The notes under the pieces: model-generated
What the model was told of the DNA's origin: nothing
Seen by the model: the letters and a program-made list of their open reading frames with translations, nothing else
Databases searched by the model: none
Program-made: the position numbers and the translations under genes
Origin: Rhizobium sp. S152
Lineage (GTDB): Bacteria; Pseudomonadota; Alphaproteobacteria; Rhizobiales; Rhizobiaceae
Direction: 5' to 3'
Assembly (NCBI RefSeq): GCF_030380735.1
Contig: NZ_JAUDRZ010000011.1
Span: forward strand, 124,001-188,000
Length of the DNA stretch: 64,000 nt
Shown: one piece after another, positions 21,593 through 33,783 of the stretch
How positions within the stretch are numbered: position 1 is the first letter of the stretch
Layout of the letters: each line of letters begins with the position of its first letter

Positions 21593-22237
21593 CTAGTCCG
21601 CCGCGCGGGCGAGCGCGAGACGGAAGCCGAAGCCGACCAGAGCGGCGCCGGTAATGCGGTTGAACCATTTGCCGCTGGCGATGAAACGATCGCGAACGGC
21701 CTTGACGGTGAAGAAGGTGGAGACGGCGGCGAACCATAAGACCAGCGCGGTCGCCATGCCGATGCCGTAGCTGAACTGGATGAGGCCGGGCGTGTCGTGA
21801 TGAACGAGCGTCGAAAACAGCGACAGGAAGAACAGAACCGGCTTCGGGTTCAGCGCATTGGTGATGAAGCCCATGCCGAGGCAGCGCAGCGCCGAGATCG
21901 GCTTGCGATCCTCTTCGCTTACATTGATCTCGCTGACGTTGAAGCCCGGCGCGCGAAACGACTTGATGCCGAGATAGACGAGATAGGCGACACCCGCCCA
22001 CTTGATCATCGCGAACAGCATCAGCGACTGCGACACGATCAGCCCGAGGCCGAGGATCGTGTAGCTGATGTGGAACAGCAGTGAGAAGCCCATCCCGAGC
22101 CCGGTCATCATGGCGGCGCGGCGGCCATGCACGATGCTCTGGCGCAGGATCACCGCGAAGTCGGCGCCCGGCACGACGATGAAGATCGAGAAGACGGCCA
22201 TCAGGCCGAGAAATTCGAGAACGTACTGCATGATCAT
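21593..22237 (-). CDS. LysE/RhtB-family amino acid exporter
   Basis: 214 residues with about six membrane spans. N-terminal VVPGADFAVILRQSIVHGRRAAMMTGLGMG and NPKPVLFF match the LysE/RhtB fold. Exported substrate unknown. Located between lpdA and the SDR gene on the same strand. Confidence 0.88.
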   Translation of the reverse strand: MIMQYVLEFLGLMAVFSIFIVVPGADFAVILRQSIVHGRRAAMMTGLGMGFSLLFHISYTILGLGLIVSQSLMLFAMIKWAGVAYLVYLGIKSFRAPGFNVSEINVSEEDRKPISALRCLGMGFITNALNPKPVLFFLSLFSTLVHHDTPGLIQFSYGIGMATALVLWFAAVSTFFTVKAVRDRFIASGKWFNRITGAALVGFGFRLALARAAD

Positions 22238-22262
22238 ATCGCCCTTGAAATGATGAACCCGA

Positions 22263-23015
22263 TCATCGGCCGCCGCTTACATTGAGGATCGCGCCGGTCA
22301 CATAGGATGCATCCCTGGATAGCAGATAAAGCACCGCGTCGGCGATCTCTTCCGCCGTCCCGGCGCGCTGCATCGGAATGCTCGGCGCCATCTGGCGCGC
22401 CCGATCAGGCAGGCCGCCGGAAGCATGGATCTCGGTGTCGATGACACCAGGCCTGATGGCATTGACCCGCACGCCCTCGGTCGCCACTTCACGGGCAAGG
22501 CCGATGGTGAAGGTGTCGATCGCGGCCTTGGAGGCGGCGTAATCGACATATTGCGACGGCGAGCCGAGGATTGCGGCCATAGACGAGATATTGACGATCG
22601 CCCCGCCCTTGCCGCCATGCCGGGTCGACATGCGGCGCACGGCCTCGGCCGCGCAGAGGATCGAGCCGGTAATGTTGATGCGCATCATTCGCTCGATGCG
22701 CGCGACCGACATTTCATCGACGCGGGCGGGCGCATCGACGATACCGGCATTGTTGGCAAGTCCGTCCAGCCGGCCGAAATGGCGGTCGACGGCCTCGAAC
22801 ATCTGCGTGATATCCGAGGCTTCGCCGACATCGCCCTTGATCGCGATGGCATCACCGCCGCCGGTCTTGATCTTCGCCACGACCTCGTCCGCCGCCTGCT
22901 TGTTGGAGGCGTAGTTGACGGCGACGTGCCAGCCTTTCGACGCCGCCAGCAGGCTGATCGCGGCGCCAATGCCGCGGCTGCCGCCGGTGACGAGAAGAAC
23001 GGGTTGGTCACTCAT
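22263..23015 (-). CDS. SDR-family oxidoreductase (FabG-like)
   Basis: From the ATG at 23015 (MSDQPVLLVTGG) it has 250 residues; the longer in-frame reading from 23252 runs back through the upstream secreted-protein gene. TGGSRGIG at 10-17, NNAG near 88-91, catalytic Tyr159 and Lys163 (YAASK), and the C-terminal GAILNVSGGR. It overlaps the stop of the upstream gene by four bases (ATGA), so it is translationally coupled. Substrate unknown. Confidence 0.9.
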   Translation of the reverse strand: MSDQPVLLVTGGSRGIGAAISLLAASKGWHVAVNYASNKQAADEVVAKIKTGGGDAIAIKGDVGEASDITQMFEAVDRHFGRLDGLANNAGIVDAPARVDEMSVARIERMMRINITGSILCAAEAVRRMSTRHGGKGGAIVNISSMAAILGSPSQYVDYAASKAAIDTFTIGLAREVATEGVRVNAIRPGVIDTEIHASGGLPDRARQMAPSIPMQRAGTAEEIADAVLYLLSRDASYVTGAILNVSGGR

Positions 23016-23521
23016 GACGCACATTCCTTGAAGTCGAGCACATCCCAGGGCGCGACCGATGCCTTGCCCTTGCCCCAGATCGACGAGGCGCGAATGGCCG
23101 GTCCGATGCCGGGCAGCACGATCTTGTCTGCCGCGGCACCTGCTTCCGGCTCCAGGTTGTTCATCTCGCCCTTGGCATCGACGCCGTAGACCATGCCCTG
23201 CCAGATGGTACAGGCATTGAGATCGTCGCCGGTCACGTCGCCGCCGGGGCAATTGAACATGATCATCCCGATCGAACGATCCGGTTCCTCCGACGGCATG
23301 ACGTAGCCGTCGAGCACCATCGATGTCTTCAGCACCTTGATCTTGAACTGGTTGCTCGCGGCCGCCGCTTCGGAATTGAGCGGCGAGAAGCGCAGCTCAT
23401 AGGCGCCGTCGCGATCGGCATAGACCGCACTGCCCTGCTTGCACTCGGCCGCCAGCAGCGGCTGGCCGCAAAGCGCGGCGAAAACGAAGGGGGCGATGGC
23501 AACAGAAAGCTTACGCATCAT
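23012..23521 (-). CDS. Secreted protein of unknown function
   Basis: 169 residues. N-terminal signal peptide MMRKLSVAIAPFVFAALCGQPLLAAEC with probable cleavage after LLAA, leaving a mature protein with four cysteines (ECK, FNCPGG, NACTIW, KECAS) that could form disulfides in the periplasm. No known family recognised. Located between the MAPEG gene (4-bp gap) and an SDR gene. Confidence 0.8.
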   Translation of the reverse strand: MMRKLSVAIAPFVFAALCGQPLLAAECKQGSAVYADRDGAYELRFSPLNSEAAAASNQFKIKVLKTSMVLDGYVMPSEEPDRSIGMIMFNCPGGDVTGDDLNACTIWQGMVYGVDAKGEMNNLEPEAGAAADKIVLPGIGPAIRASSIWGKGKASVAPWDVLDFKECAS

Positions 23522-23525
23522 CCCC

Positions 23526-23915
23526 TCACCACACGATGCCTGAGAACATCAGCACCAGCCCGATCGCCGACACCGACCAGATCCATGAGCGGTAGGGGCT
23601 GAGCCCGATCAGATAGGCAGGCAGATAGGCGACGCGCGCCCAGAACCACAGCGCTGCACCCCAGTGGGTCAGGCTGTCGGAACGGCCGGAAGCGACGGTG
23701 ACCACGGCAAGCGCGATGAATATGGGATAGGTTTCCTGGAAATTCCTCAGCGCCCGCGTCGCACGGCCTGTGAGCACATTCGGCTCAGGCTCATGGTCGC
23801 GCGTCGAATTCGCCTCCTTCACGCCGCTCTGCATGCGATAGGCCGCCGCCTGCGCCATCATGTAGGCGAAGGCGAGCGCGGCGCTCCAGAGCAGGTAGGC
23901 AAGTTCCAGCGACAT
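23526..23915 (-). CDS. MAPEG-family membrane protein
   Basis: 129 residues with four membrane spans. The central motif VLTGRATRALRNFQETYPIFIALAV is the MAPEG (membrane-associated eicosanoid/glutathione metabolism) signature, with the usual RxxNxxE pattern. Likely an integral-membrane glutathione-linked enzyme or relative; reaction unknown. A terminator hairpin separates it from sucB. Confidence 0.85.
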   Translation of the reverse strand: MSLELAYLLWSAALAFAYMMAQAAAYRMQSGVKEANSTRDHEPEPNVLTGRATRALRNFQETYPIFIALAVVTVASGRSDSLTHWGAALWFWARVAYLPAYLIGLSPYRSWIWSVSAIGLVLMFSGIVW

Positions 23916-23936
23916 CAGGTGTTCCGGTGCTGAGGC

Positions 23937-23960
23937 GAAAAGGGCCGCTCGCGCGGCCCT
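23937..23960 (-). terminator. Terminator after sucB
   Basis: Minus-strand hairpin with arms AGGGCCGC/GCGGCCCT (8 bp, 4-base loop, 23960-23941) followed by TTT. It lies ten bases past the sucB stop, so expression of the MAPEG-to-lpdA genes needs read-through or a promoter of its own. Confidence 0.8.
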
Positions 23961-23969
23961 GTCGGTCTC

Positions 23970-25205
23970 TTAGAGATCGAGAACGAGGCGTTCCGGATCT
24001 TCCAGGCTTTCCTTGACGCGAACGAGGAAGGTAACCGCTTCCTTGCCGTCGACGATACGGTGGTCGTAGGAGAGCGCGAGATACATCATCGGACGGATGA
24101 CGATCTGGCCGCCGACGACGACAGGACGATCCTGGATCTTGTGCATGCCGAGAATGCCCGATTGCGGCGCATTCAGGATCGGCGAGGACATCAGCGAACC
24201 GTAGACACCGCCATTGGTGATGGTGAAGGTGCCGCCCTGCATGTCAGCCATCGAGAGCGAACCATCACGCGCCGACTTGGCGAGGCGGCCGAGGTCCTTT
24301 TCGATCTCGGCGATCGACATCTGGTCGGCATCGCGGATGATCGGAACGACCAGGCCCTTGTCGGTGCCGACGGCCATCCCCACGTGGCAGTAGTTCTTGT
24401 AGATGATGTCGGTGCCGTCGATTTCGGCGTTGACGGCGGGCAGTTCCTTCAGCGCGTGGGTGACGGCCTTGGTGAAGAAGCCCATGAAGCCGAGCTTGAC
24501 GCCGTGCTTCTTCTCGAACACGTCCTTGTATTTGGCGCGCAGCGCCATCACGGCGCTCATGTCCACCTCGTTGTAGGTGGTGAGCATGGCGGCGGTGTTC
24601 TGCGCATCCTTGAGGCGCTTGGCGATGGTCTGGCGCAGGCGCGTCATCTTCACGCGCTCTTCGCGGCCGGCATCCTCGACCGTCGACGGGCCGCGTGCGG
24701 CGGCAGGGGCTGCCGGAGCAGCAGCGGCAGGAGCCGCGATGCCCTTGGCGACGGCGGCGATCACGTCGCCCTTCAGGACCTGGCCACGCTTGCCGGAGCC
24801 ATCGACCTGATCGGCCGAAAGGTTGTTTTCAGCGAGCATCTTCGAAGCAGCCGGTGCCGGCGGCATCGAGGAAGCGGCAGCGGCAACCGGCGCGGCAGCG
24901 GCCGGAGCCGGCTCGGCGGCCTTGGCGGGAGCGGCAGCTGCGGCCGGAGCGGCGGCAGCGGCACCGGCGCCGGCGGCGATCTGGCCGAGCAGCGCGTCGA
25001 GACCGACGGTTTCGCCAGCCTGCGCGACGATTTCGGAAAGTACGCCGGCAGCCGGTGCCGGAACTTCGATGGTCACCTTGTCGGTTTCAAGCTCCACCAG
25101 CGGCTCGTCGGCCTTGATGACATCGCCGACCTTCTTGAACCAGGTGCCGACGGTTGCCTCGCTGACGGATTCACCGAGAGTTGGAACGCGGATTTCTGTG
25201 GCCAT
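23970..25205 (-). CDS. sucB: 2-oxoglutarate dehydrogenase E2 (dihydrolipoyl succinyltransferase)
   Basis: E2 core of the 2-oxoglutarate dehydrogenase complex, transferring succinyl to CoA. 411 residues. Lipoyl domain with lipoylated Lys43 (ETDKVTIEV), an Ala/Pro-rich linker (about 75-120), the E3-binding peripheral domain ([19 protein letters not shown]), a second linker, and the catalytic domain with His382 and Asp386 (SYDHRIVDG). Follows sucA with a 116-bp gap. Confidence 0.97.
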   Translation of the reverse strand: MATEIRVPTLGESVSEATVGTWFKKVGDVIKADEPLVELETDKVTIEVPAPAAGVLSEIVAQAGETVGLDALLGQIAAGAGAAAAAPAAAAAPAKAAEPAPAAAAPVAAAASSMPPAPAASKMLAENNLSADQVDGSGKRGQVLKGDVIAAVAKGIAAPAAAAPAAPAAARGPSTVEDAGREERVKMTRLRQTIAKRLKDAQNTAAMLTTYNEVDMSAVMALRAKYKDVFEKKHGVKLGFMGFFTKAVTHALKELPAVNAEIDGTDIIYKNYCHVGMAVGTDKGLVVPIIRDADQMSIAEIEKDLGRLAKSARDGSLSMADMQGGTFTITNGGVYGSLMSSPILNAPQSGILGMHKIQDRPVVVGGQIVIRPMMYLALSYDHRIVDGKEAVTFLVRVKESLEDPERLVLDL

Positions 25206-25321
25206 TGTTCAAATCCTGAATTTTGATCTTTGTGATATGGGACGGCGTCGCGGCGCAGACGGCCGATATGAATTAATGCGGAGAGGAAACGCGGCGCGCT
25301 CCCTCCCCGATCTCATTCTCG

Positions 25322-28306
25322 TTAGCCGCCGAGCGCGTCCTCGAGGAACGCGGCGAGCTGTGCCAGATGCTTGGACATCAGGCCGGTTGCGGGCGATGCC
25401 GCGGCCGGACGTCCGGTGTAGCGAACGCGCTGGTACTTCGCATCGATATGGGCAAGCACCCATTCGAGATACGGGTCGATGAACGACCATGCACCCATGT
25501 TCTTCGGCTCTTCCTGGCACCAGACCATTTCCGCGTTGCGGAAGCGCGAGAGCTCGTTGATGAGCGCCTTGGCCGGGAACGGGTAGAGCTGTTCGACGCG
25601 CAGCAGGTAGACATCGTCGATCCCGCGCTTTTCGCGCTCTTCCAGCAGGTCATAATAGACCTTGCCGGTGCAGAGCACGACGCGGCGGATCTTGGCGTCC
25701 TTCTGCAGCTTGATCGGGCCGTCCTTGATGACCTCGGCATCGTCCCAGAGCAGACGGTGGAACGAGGTCTCGCCGGCCATTTCGGCCAGGCCCGATACGG
25801 CGCGCTTGTGGCGCAGCAGCGACTTCGGCGTCATCAGGATCAGCGGCTTGCGGAAGTCGCGCTTCACCTGGCGGCGCAGGATGTGGAAGTAGTTCGCCGG
25901 CGTCGTGACGTTGGCGACCTGCATGTTGTCTTCCGCGCAAAGCTGCAGGAAGCGCTCGAGGCGGGCCGACGAGTGTTCCGGACCCTGGCCTTCATAGCCG
26001 TGCGGCAGCAGGCAGACGAGGCCCGACATGCGCAGCCACTTGCGTTCGCCAGACGAGATGAACTGGTCGAACACGACCTGCGCACCGTTGGCGAAGTCGC
26101 CGAACTGGGCTTCCCAGAGCGTCAGCGCGTTCGGGCGGGCCAGCGAGTAGCCGTATTCGAAGCCAAGAACGGCTTCTTCCGAGAGCATCGAGTTGATGAC
26201 CTCATAGCGCGCCTGGTTGGGCGCAAGATTGGCGAGCGGTATATAGCGCTCTTCGGTTTCCTGATCGTAGAGCACCGAGTGACGCTGCGAGAATGTACCG
26301 CGCTCGCAATCCTGGCCGGAAAGGCGGATCTTGTGGCCTTCGGTGACGAGACCGCCGAACGCCAGCGCTTCCGCCGTCGCCCAGTCGATACCTTCGCCCG
26401 TCGAAATCATGTTCGAACGGTTTTCCATGAAGCGCTGAATGGTACGGTGCGCGTGGAAGCCTTCGGGGATCTCCGAAAGCTTGCGGCCGATTTCCTTCAG
26501 CTGCTTCATCGGCACGGCGGTCTTGCCGCGACGCTGCTCGTCGGCATTGTCGGCCGTGCGCAGGCCCGACCACTCGCCGTCAAGCCAGTCGGCCTTGTTC
26601 GGCTTGTAGTGCTGGCCGGCCTCGAACTCCTGCTCGAGATGCGCACGCCAGTCGGCCTTCATCTTCTCCACTTCGCCTTCGCTGAGCACGCCCTCGGCAA
26701 CGAGACGCTCGCTGTAGAGCTGCAGAACGCTCTTGTGGCTGCGGATGACCTTGTACATCTTCGGCTGCGTGAAGGACGGTTCGTCGCCTTCGTTGTGGCC
26801 GTAGCGACGGTAGCAGAACATGTCGAGCACGACAGGCTTGTGGAACTTCATGCGAAATTCCATGGCAACCTTGGCGCCGTAGACGACCGCTTCCGGATCG
26901 TCGCCGTTGACGTGCAGGATCGGCGCCTCGATCATCTTGGCGACGTCGGACGGATAAGGCGACGAACGCGAGAAGGCCGGGTTCGTGGTGAAGCCGATCT
27001 GGTTGTTGATGATGACGTGCATCGTGCCGGCGACGCGGTGGCCGCGAAGACCGGAAAGGCCAAGGATTTCGGCGATCACGCCCTGGCCGGCGAACGCGGC
27101 GTCGCCGTGGATCAGAAGCGGCAGAACCTTTGCGCGTTCCGACAGCGGAATGATGTCGCCGTCCCAAACGGTGGCGCTCATGTCCTGCTTGGCGCGGGCC
27201 TTGCCCATGACGACGGGGTCGACGATTTCAAGGTGCGACGGGTTGGCCGTCAGCGACACGTGAACCTTGTTGCCGTCGAACTCGCGGTCCGACGATGCGC
27301 CGAGGTGGTACTTCACGTCGCCGGAACCTTCGACTTCGTCAGGCGCGTAGGAACCGCCCTTGAATTCGTGGAAGATGGCGCGGTGCGGCTTGCCCATGAC
27401 CTGGGAGAGCACGTTGAGGCGGCCGCGGTGGGCCATGCCGAATACGGCTTCCTTGAGGCCGAGATGGCCGCCGCGCTTCAGGATCTGTTCGAGCGCCGGG
27501 ATCAGCGATTCACCGCCGTCGAGGCCGAAGCGCTTCGTGCCCTTGAACTTGACGTCGAGGAACTGCTCGTAGCCTTCGGCTTCGATGATCTTCGACAGAA
27601 TTGCCTTCTTGCCCTCGGCGGTAAAGGCCACACCCTTATCAGGACCTTCGATCCGTTCCTGGATCCAGGCCTTTTCCTCGGGGTTCGAAATGTGCATGAA
27701 CTCGACGCCGATCGTCGAGCAATAGGTGCGCTCGAGAATCTCGATCATTTCGCGCACGGTCGCGTATTCCAGCCCGAGCACGTTGTCGATGAAGATCTTG
27801 CGGTCGTAGTCGGCAGCGGTGAAGCCGTAATTTTCAGGCGCCAACTCGTGGTAATCTTCAACAGGAGCGGCGATGCCGAGCGGATCGAGCTTGGCGTGCA
27901 GATGGCCGCGCATCCGGTAGGCGCGGATCATCATGATGGCGCGCACGCTGTCGCGCGTCGCCTGCAGGATGTCTGCGCCGTCGGCCGGCTTGCCGGCTGC
28001 TTCAGCCTTGGCCTTGACCTTGGTTTCGACGACCTTTTCGATGATGCCCCAGTCGCCGTCGAGCGCCGAGACGAGATCGCCGCTGGCCTGCAGCGGCCAG
28101 TTCTTCTTGCGCCAGGATGCGCCCTTGGCAGCCCGCTTCACATCATCAGGATTGTCTTCCAGCGCCTTGAAGAAGGCACGCCATTCTTCGTTGACCGATG
28201 CCGGGTCGTCCTCATAGCGCGCATAGAGCTGCTCGATGTAAGCAGCGTTGGCGCCATCCAGGAACGAGGTGATCTGAAACTGCTCGTTGGCTTCTTGCCG
28301 TGCCAT
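25322..28306 (-). CDS. sucA: 2-oxoglutarate dehydrogenase E1
   Basis: Thiamine diphosphate-dependent E1 of the complex, decarboxylating 2-oxoglutarate. The ATG at 28306 gives 994 residues beginning MARQEANEQFQITSFLDGAN, the usual alphaproteobacterial start; an in-frame ATG 19 codons upstream (28363) is possible, and an AGGAGG lies between the two starts at a spacing that fits neither well. Visible: GMAHRGRLNVL, the ThDP motif GDAAFAGQG...INNQIGFTT, and the C-terminal RVEQLYPFP. Belongs to mdh-sucCDAB. Confidence 0.96.
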   Translation of the reverse strand: MARQEANEQFQITSFLDGANAAYIEQLYARYEDDPASVNEEWRAFFKALEDNPDDVKRAAKGASWRKKNWPLQASGDLVSALDGDWGIIEKVVETKVKAKAEAAGKPADGADILQATRDSVRAIMMIRAYRMRGHLHAKLDPLGIAAPVEDYHELAPENYGFTAADYDRKIFIDNVLGLEYATVREMIEILERTYCSTIGVEFMHISNPEEKAWIQERIEGPDKGVAFTAEGKKAILSKIIEAEGYEQFLDVKFKGTKRFGLDGGESLIPALEQILKRGGHLGLKEAVFGMAHRGRLNVLSQVMGKPHRAIFHEFKGGSYAPDEVEGSGDVKYHLGASSDREFDGNKVHVSLTANPSHLEIVDPVVMGKARAKQDMSATVWDGDIIPLSERAKVLPLLIHGDAAFAGQGVIAEILGLSGLRGHRVAGTMHVIINNQIGFTTNPAFSRSSPYPSDVAKMIEAPILHVNGDDPEAVVYGAKVAMEFRMKFHKPVVLDMFCYRRYGHNEGDEPSFTQPKMYKVIRSHKSVLQLYSERLVAEGVLSEGEVEKMKADWRAHLEQEFEAGQHYKPNKADWLDGEWSGLRTADNADEQRRGKTAVPMKQLKEIGRKLSEIPEGFHAHRTIQRFMENRSNMISTGEGIDWATAEALAFGGLVTEGHKIRLSGQDCERGTFSQRHSVLYDQETEERYIPLANLAPNQARYEVINSMLSEEAVLGFEYGYSLARPNALTLWEAQFGDFANGAQVVFDQFISSGERKWLRMSGLVCLLPHGYEGQGPEHSSARLERFLQLCAEDNMQVANVTTPANYFHILRRQVKRDFRKPLILMTPKSLLRHKRAVSGLAEMAGETSFHRLLWDDAEVIKDGPIKLQKDAKIRRVVLCTGKVYYDLLEEREKRGIDDVYLLRVEQLYPFPAKALINELSRFRNAEMVWCQEEPKNMGAWSFIDPYLEWVLAHIDAKYQRVRYTGRPAAASPATGLMSKHLAQLAAFLEDALGG

Positions 28307-28420
28307 GGTGATACGCGGACGCTTCCGCCCGCCTCCTGACTTTGTGTTTTTTGCCGATCCCATCGACCGGCTGCCGCATCTGTCTTGCCGCCTGTCCGCG
28401 GCCTACTCGTGTCTTGGTCG

Positions 28421-28449
28421 AAACCGGGCAGGAATTTTATCCTGCCCGG
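28421..28449 (-). promoter_or_regulatory. Intercistronic hairpin between sucD and sucA
   Basis: A 10-bp perfect stem CCGGGCAGGA/TCCTGCCCGG (28449-28440 and 28433-28424) with a 6-base loop, followed by TTT then C on the minus strand. It lies 14 bases past the sucD stop. It looks like a weak terminator or mRNA-end stabiliser that could set the ratio of sucCD to sucAB message. Confidence 0.7.
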
Positions 28450-28463
28450 GTATATAGATTGGC

Positions 28464-29366
28464 TCAGCCCTTGAGGACTTCAACCAGCGTCGTGCCGAGG
28501 CGTGCCGGCGAAGGCGACACCTTGATGCCAGCTGCTTCCATGGCAGCGATCTTCGATTCCGCATCGCCCTTGCCGCCGGAAACGACCGCGCCAGCGTGGC
28601 CCATGGTGCGACCCTTCGGAGCCGTACGGCCCGCGATGAAGCCGGCCATCGGCTTCTTGCGGCCCTTCTTGGCTTCGTCGATCAGGAACTGGGCTGCGTC
28701 TTCTTCAGCCGAGCCGCCGATTTCGCCGATCATGATGATCGACGTCGTGGCTTCGTCGGCCAGGAACATCTCGAGCACGTCGATGAACTCGGTGCCCTTG
28801 ACCGGATCGCCGCCGATACCGACAGCCGTCGTCTGGCCGAGGCCTTCGTTCGACGTCTGGAACACGGCTTCGTAGGTCAGCGTGCCGGAGCGCGAAACGA
28901 TGCCGACCGAACCCCTGCGGAAGATCGAGCCCGGCATGATGCCGATCTTGCATTCTTCCGGCGTCAGGATACCCGGGCAGTTGGGCCCAAGCAGTCGCGA
29001 CTTGGAGCGGTCGAGGCGAGCCTTGACGCGAACCATGTCCATGACCGGGATACCCTCGGTGATGCAGGTGATGAACGGGATCTCGGCGTCGATCGCCTCG
29101 ATGATCGCATCGGCTGCGCCAGCCGGCGGAACGTAGATGACCGAAGCGTCGGCACCGGTGCGTTCCTTGGCCTCGGCGACGGTTGCGAAGATCGGCAGGC
29201 TTTCGCCCTTCGAGCCGGTCCAGGTTTCGCCACCCTTCTTCGGATGGATACCGCCGACCATCTGCGTGCCGTAGTAGGCGAGCGCCTGTTCGGTGTGGAA
29301 GGTGCCGGTCTTGCCGGTCAGGCCCTGAACGAGAACCTTGGTATTCTTGTTTACGAGAATAGACAT
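28464..29366 (-). CDS. sucD: Succinyl-CoA synthetase alpha subunit
   Basis: Forms succinate and NTP from succinyl-CoA with SucC. 300 residues. CoA-binding Rossmann domain ([19 protein letters not shown]), and the phosphorylated active-site histidine His257 in [11 protein letters not shown]. 16-bp gap from sucC. Confidence 0.97.
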   Translation of the reverse strand: MSILVNKNTKVLVQGLTGKTGTFHTEQALAYYGTQMVGGIHPKKGGETWTGSKGESLPIFATVAEAKERTGADASVIYVPPAGAADAIIEAIDAEIPFITCITEGIPVMDMVRVKARLDRSKSRLLGPNCPGILTPEECKIGIMPGSIFRRGSVGIVSRSGTLTYEAVFQTSNEGLGQTTAVGIGGDPVKGTEFIDVLEMFLADEATTSIIMIGEIGGSAEEDAAQFLIDEAKKGRKKPMAGFIAGRTAPKGRTMGHAGAVVSGGKGDAESKIAAMEAAGIKVSPSPARLGTTLVEVLKG

Positions 29367-29382
29367 CTATCAGGTCCCCAAA

Positions 29383-30576
<1,194 letters not shown>

Positions 30577-30616
30577 GGATCTGTTCCTGTTTGGATTGCG
30601 TCAGCGATCGGCCGGC

Positions 30617-31758
<1,142 letters not shown>

Positions 31759-32922
31759 TTACTCTGCGGCCCTTCGGTCGTGGTGCAGCGCGAGATATTC
31801 GGCACTCCGCATTTCGAACAGCCGCGAGGCCGTCCGGTCGAATTCGAAACCTTCCGTACCACGCGCTTGTGTCAGAAGATTTTCAGGCATCGCTGCCGCG
31901 GAGATATAAAGCCTGACGGCGTGATCGTAGAGTGTGTCCACCAGAATGATGAAACGCTTCGTCTGGTTCCGCTTCTCCGGTCCGAGCAAGGGAACATGAT
32001 CGACAAATATGGCGTCAAAACGTTCCGAGATCGCGAGGAAGTCGGCGGCACCCAGCGGCTTTTCGCAGAGATCGGCGAATGTGAAACGCGCCAGCCGGTC
32101 GACGCCAAGCGGCACATGGATCGAGCGCCCCTTCATCGGGATATCGATCGCCTGCGCCTTGCGCCCATGCAGCGCCTGGTTCCAGGCGGCGTCCATGGCC
32201 ATGTCGGCATGCCGGTCGAGCGGCGTGATATAAACAGGCAGGCTGTCGATCTTCTCCATCCGGTAGTCGGTCGGAGAATCCAGCGTCACGGTATCGACGT
32301 GCGCGTTGAGCAGCCCGATGAACGGCAGGAACAGGCCGCGATTGAGGCCGTCCCTGTAGAGATTGTCGGGCTCGACATTCGACGTCGCTACCAGAATGCA
32401 GCCGCGCCCGAAGAGATCGGAAAACAGCCGCGACAGGATCATCGCGTCGGCGATGTCGGTGACAGTGAACTCGTCGAAGCACAGAAGCTCGGCTTCGTCA
32501 TACAGCGCCGCACCGACAACGGGGATCGGGTCCGCCTGCTTCGTCTCGCCGTTCTTCAGCTTCAGCCGATGCGCCGCGATGCGATTATGCACGTCGGTCA
32601 TGAATTCGTGGAAATGCGCCCGCCGTTTCTTGGTGCACGGCGCCATCTCGAAGAACATGTCCATCAGCATCGTCTTGCCGCGGCCGACGCTGCCATGGAT
32701 ATAAAGCCCGCGAACTTTCTCCGACGGCTTCTTCTTGGCCGCGAACAGCCAGCCGAGCGCACTCGATTTCGCCGCCGGGCGCTTCTGCTTGAGGTCGGAA
32801 AGCACCCTGTCCAGGCACTTCGCGACATGCATCTGGGCGGAATCAAGTTGAAGCGAGCCCGAGGCCGTCAGCGACTTCAATTGTTCGCTGACGCTCAAGC
32901 TGTAGTCTGGCATCGGTTGCAT
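31759..32922 (-). CDS. zapE: Cell division protein ZapE (AFG1-family ATPase)
   Basis: 387 residues, ATPase of the AFG1/ZapE family, which in E. coli acts at the division site and in mitochondria in membrane-protein turnover. Walker A GSVGRGKT at 77-84, Walker B LLCFDEFTV with Asp151/Glu152, sensor-like ATSNVEPDNLY. A second in-frame Met (MPDYS) three residues on is an alternative start. Upstream of mdh on the same strand. Confidence 0.93.
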   Translation of the reverse strand: MQPMPDYSLSVSEQLKSLTASGSLQLDSAQMHVAKCLDRVLSDLKQKRPAAKSSALGWLFAAKKKPSEKVRGLYIHGSVGRGKTMLMDMFFEMAPCTKKRRAHFHEFMTDVHNRIAAHRLKLKNGETKQADPIPVVGAALYDEAELLCFDEFTVTDIADAMILSRLFSDLFGRGCILVATSNVEPDNLYRDGLNRGLFLPFIGLLNAHVDTVTLDSPTDYRMEKIDSLPVYITPLDRHADMAMDAAWNQALHGRKAQAIDIPMKGRSIHVPLGVDRLARFTFADLCEKPLGAADFLAISERFDAIFVDHVPLLGPEKRNQTKRFIILVDTLYDHAVRLYISAAAMPENLLTQARGTEGFEFDRTASRLFEMRSAEYLALHHDRRAAE

Positions 32923-32970
32923 CTGGGATATCCGCCTGAAAAAGATCGGCGGAGCGAGCCGCCGGCTCGC

Positions 32971-33489
32971 TTACCGGCTGAGCGCGATCGGCTGCCCGGA
33001 CTTGGTCTGGCCGCTAAAGGCATTGTCGGCGGTCTTGTAGACGCTTCCGACCTGGTCGCCGTTGACGTCCTTGAGGACCACCTGCTTGCCCGAGACTTCC
33101 CAGGAGCGCATGGCCGTCAACTCGCCGACGCAGCCGCGCGTGCCGCCGCGCGATCCGCTGCCGAGGTTGGTGAGCGTCAGGAACATGTCGCAGGAGCCGT
33201 TGACCCGCCAGCTGCCGACCAGCGACTCCTTGGTCACGTCGAGGCCACCATTGGCCGCCATGGCGCCACCCTGGCCGGCCATCGGTGCGCCGGTGGTCGG
33301 CGCGGCCGGGAACTGCGAGGCACCCGACGGCGGCGGCAGCTGCCCGCCCTGAACCGACGGAACCGGCTGGGCCGTCAGCGGCGCCGGTGCCGAAGCCGAA
33401 CTGTAGCTCGCATCGTTATACGCCGTCCGCTGGCAACCGGCGAGTGACAGCACGACCGCCACACCTGTCATCGCATATCGCAATTGCAT
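32971..33489 (-). CDS. Omp19/Inh-family outer-membrane lipoprotein
   Basis: From the ATG at 33489: 172 residues with a lipoprotein signal [19 protein letters not shown] (lipobox LAGC, lipidated Cys19), then a low-complexity Ser/Ala/Pro/Gly-rich linker (about 25-80) and a C-terminal beta-barrel domain of the protease-inhibitor Inh/Omp19 type ([18 protein letters not shown]...), with a Cys pair SC/GC that probably forms a disulfide. Brucella Omp19 is a well-known member. Longer in-frame starts up to 33564 would spoil the signal peptide. Confidence 0.85.
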   Translation of the reverse strand: MQLRYAMTGVAVVLSLAGCQRTAYNDASYSSASAPAPLTAQPVPSVQGGQLPPPSGASQFPAAPTTGAPMAGQGGAMAANGGLDVTKESLVGSWRVNGSCDMFLTLTNLGSGSRGGTRGCVGELTAMRSWEVSGKQVVLKDVNGDQVGSVYKTADNAFSGQTKSGQPIALSR

Positions 33490-33783
33490 CTGAATGCTCC
33501 CGAATGTCCGCATTTGTCGTATGAAAATAGTGATTAGACTTATTTTCGAGTTAACGTATTTCACTTTGGTTAATCAAGCCGGCACATCCCGCGAATTGCC
33601 CGGGACTGAGCTAGGCCCGAACAGCCGCAATTCAACCGGCTTGGCCGAGAACTTCCTGAAGATAGAATTTGTCAGCAAGGTGATCGACGGCAGATTCTCT
33701 GATCTCGAAATCGTGAAAGCCGCATTCCGCTCTGATGGCGGCATTGAAGCGGCCCTGAGGCGGGCCGCCCTGGATGAAACGCC
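33490..33783. other. Intergenic region between sdhB and the Omp19-like gene
   Basis: The 294-bp gap is AT-richer than its surroundings near 33520-33580, which fits a promoter for the Omp19-like gene on the minus strand. A hairpin with GCGGCCC/GGGCCGC arms (33749-33755, 33762-33768) lies just past the sdhB stop but has only a weak T tail. A plus-strand frame (from the ATG at 33521 to 33787) encodes about 88 residues without recognised similarity; see findings. Confidence 0.4.

Noticed and set aside
20166..21596. 476-codon plus-strand frame opposite lpdA
   Set aside because: Antisense to a confidently identified gene with full catalytic motifs.
25367..28339. 990-codon plus-strand frame opposite sucA
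   Set aside because: Shadow frame produced by third-position GC bias of sucA; no recognisable motif and no promoter or SD.
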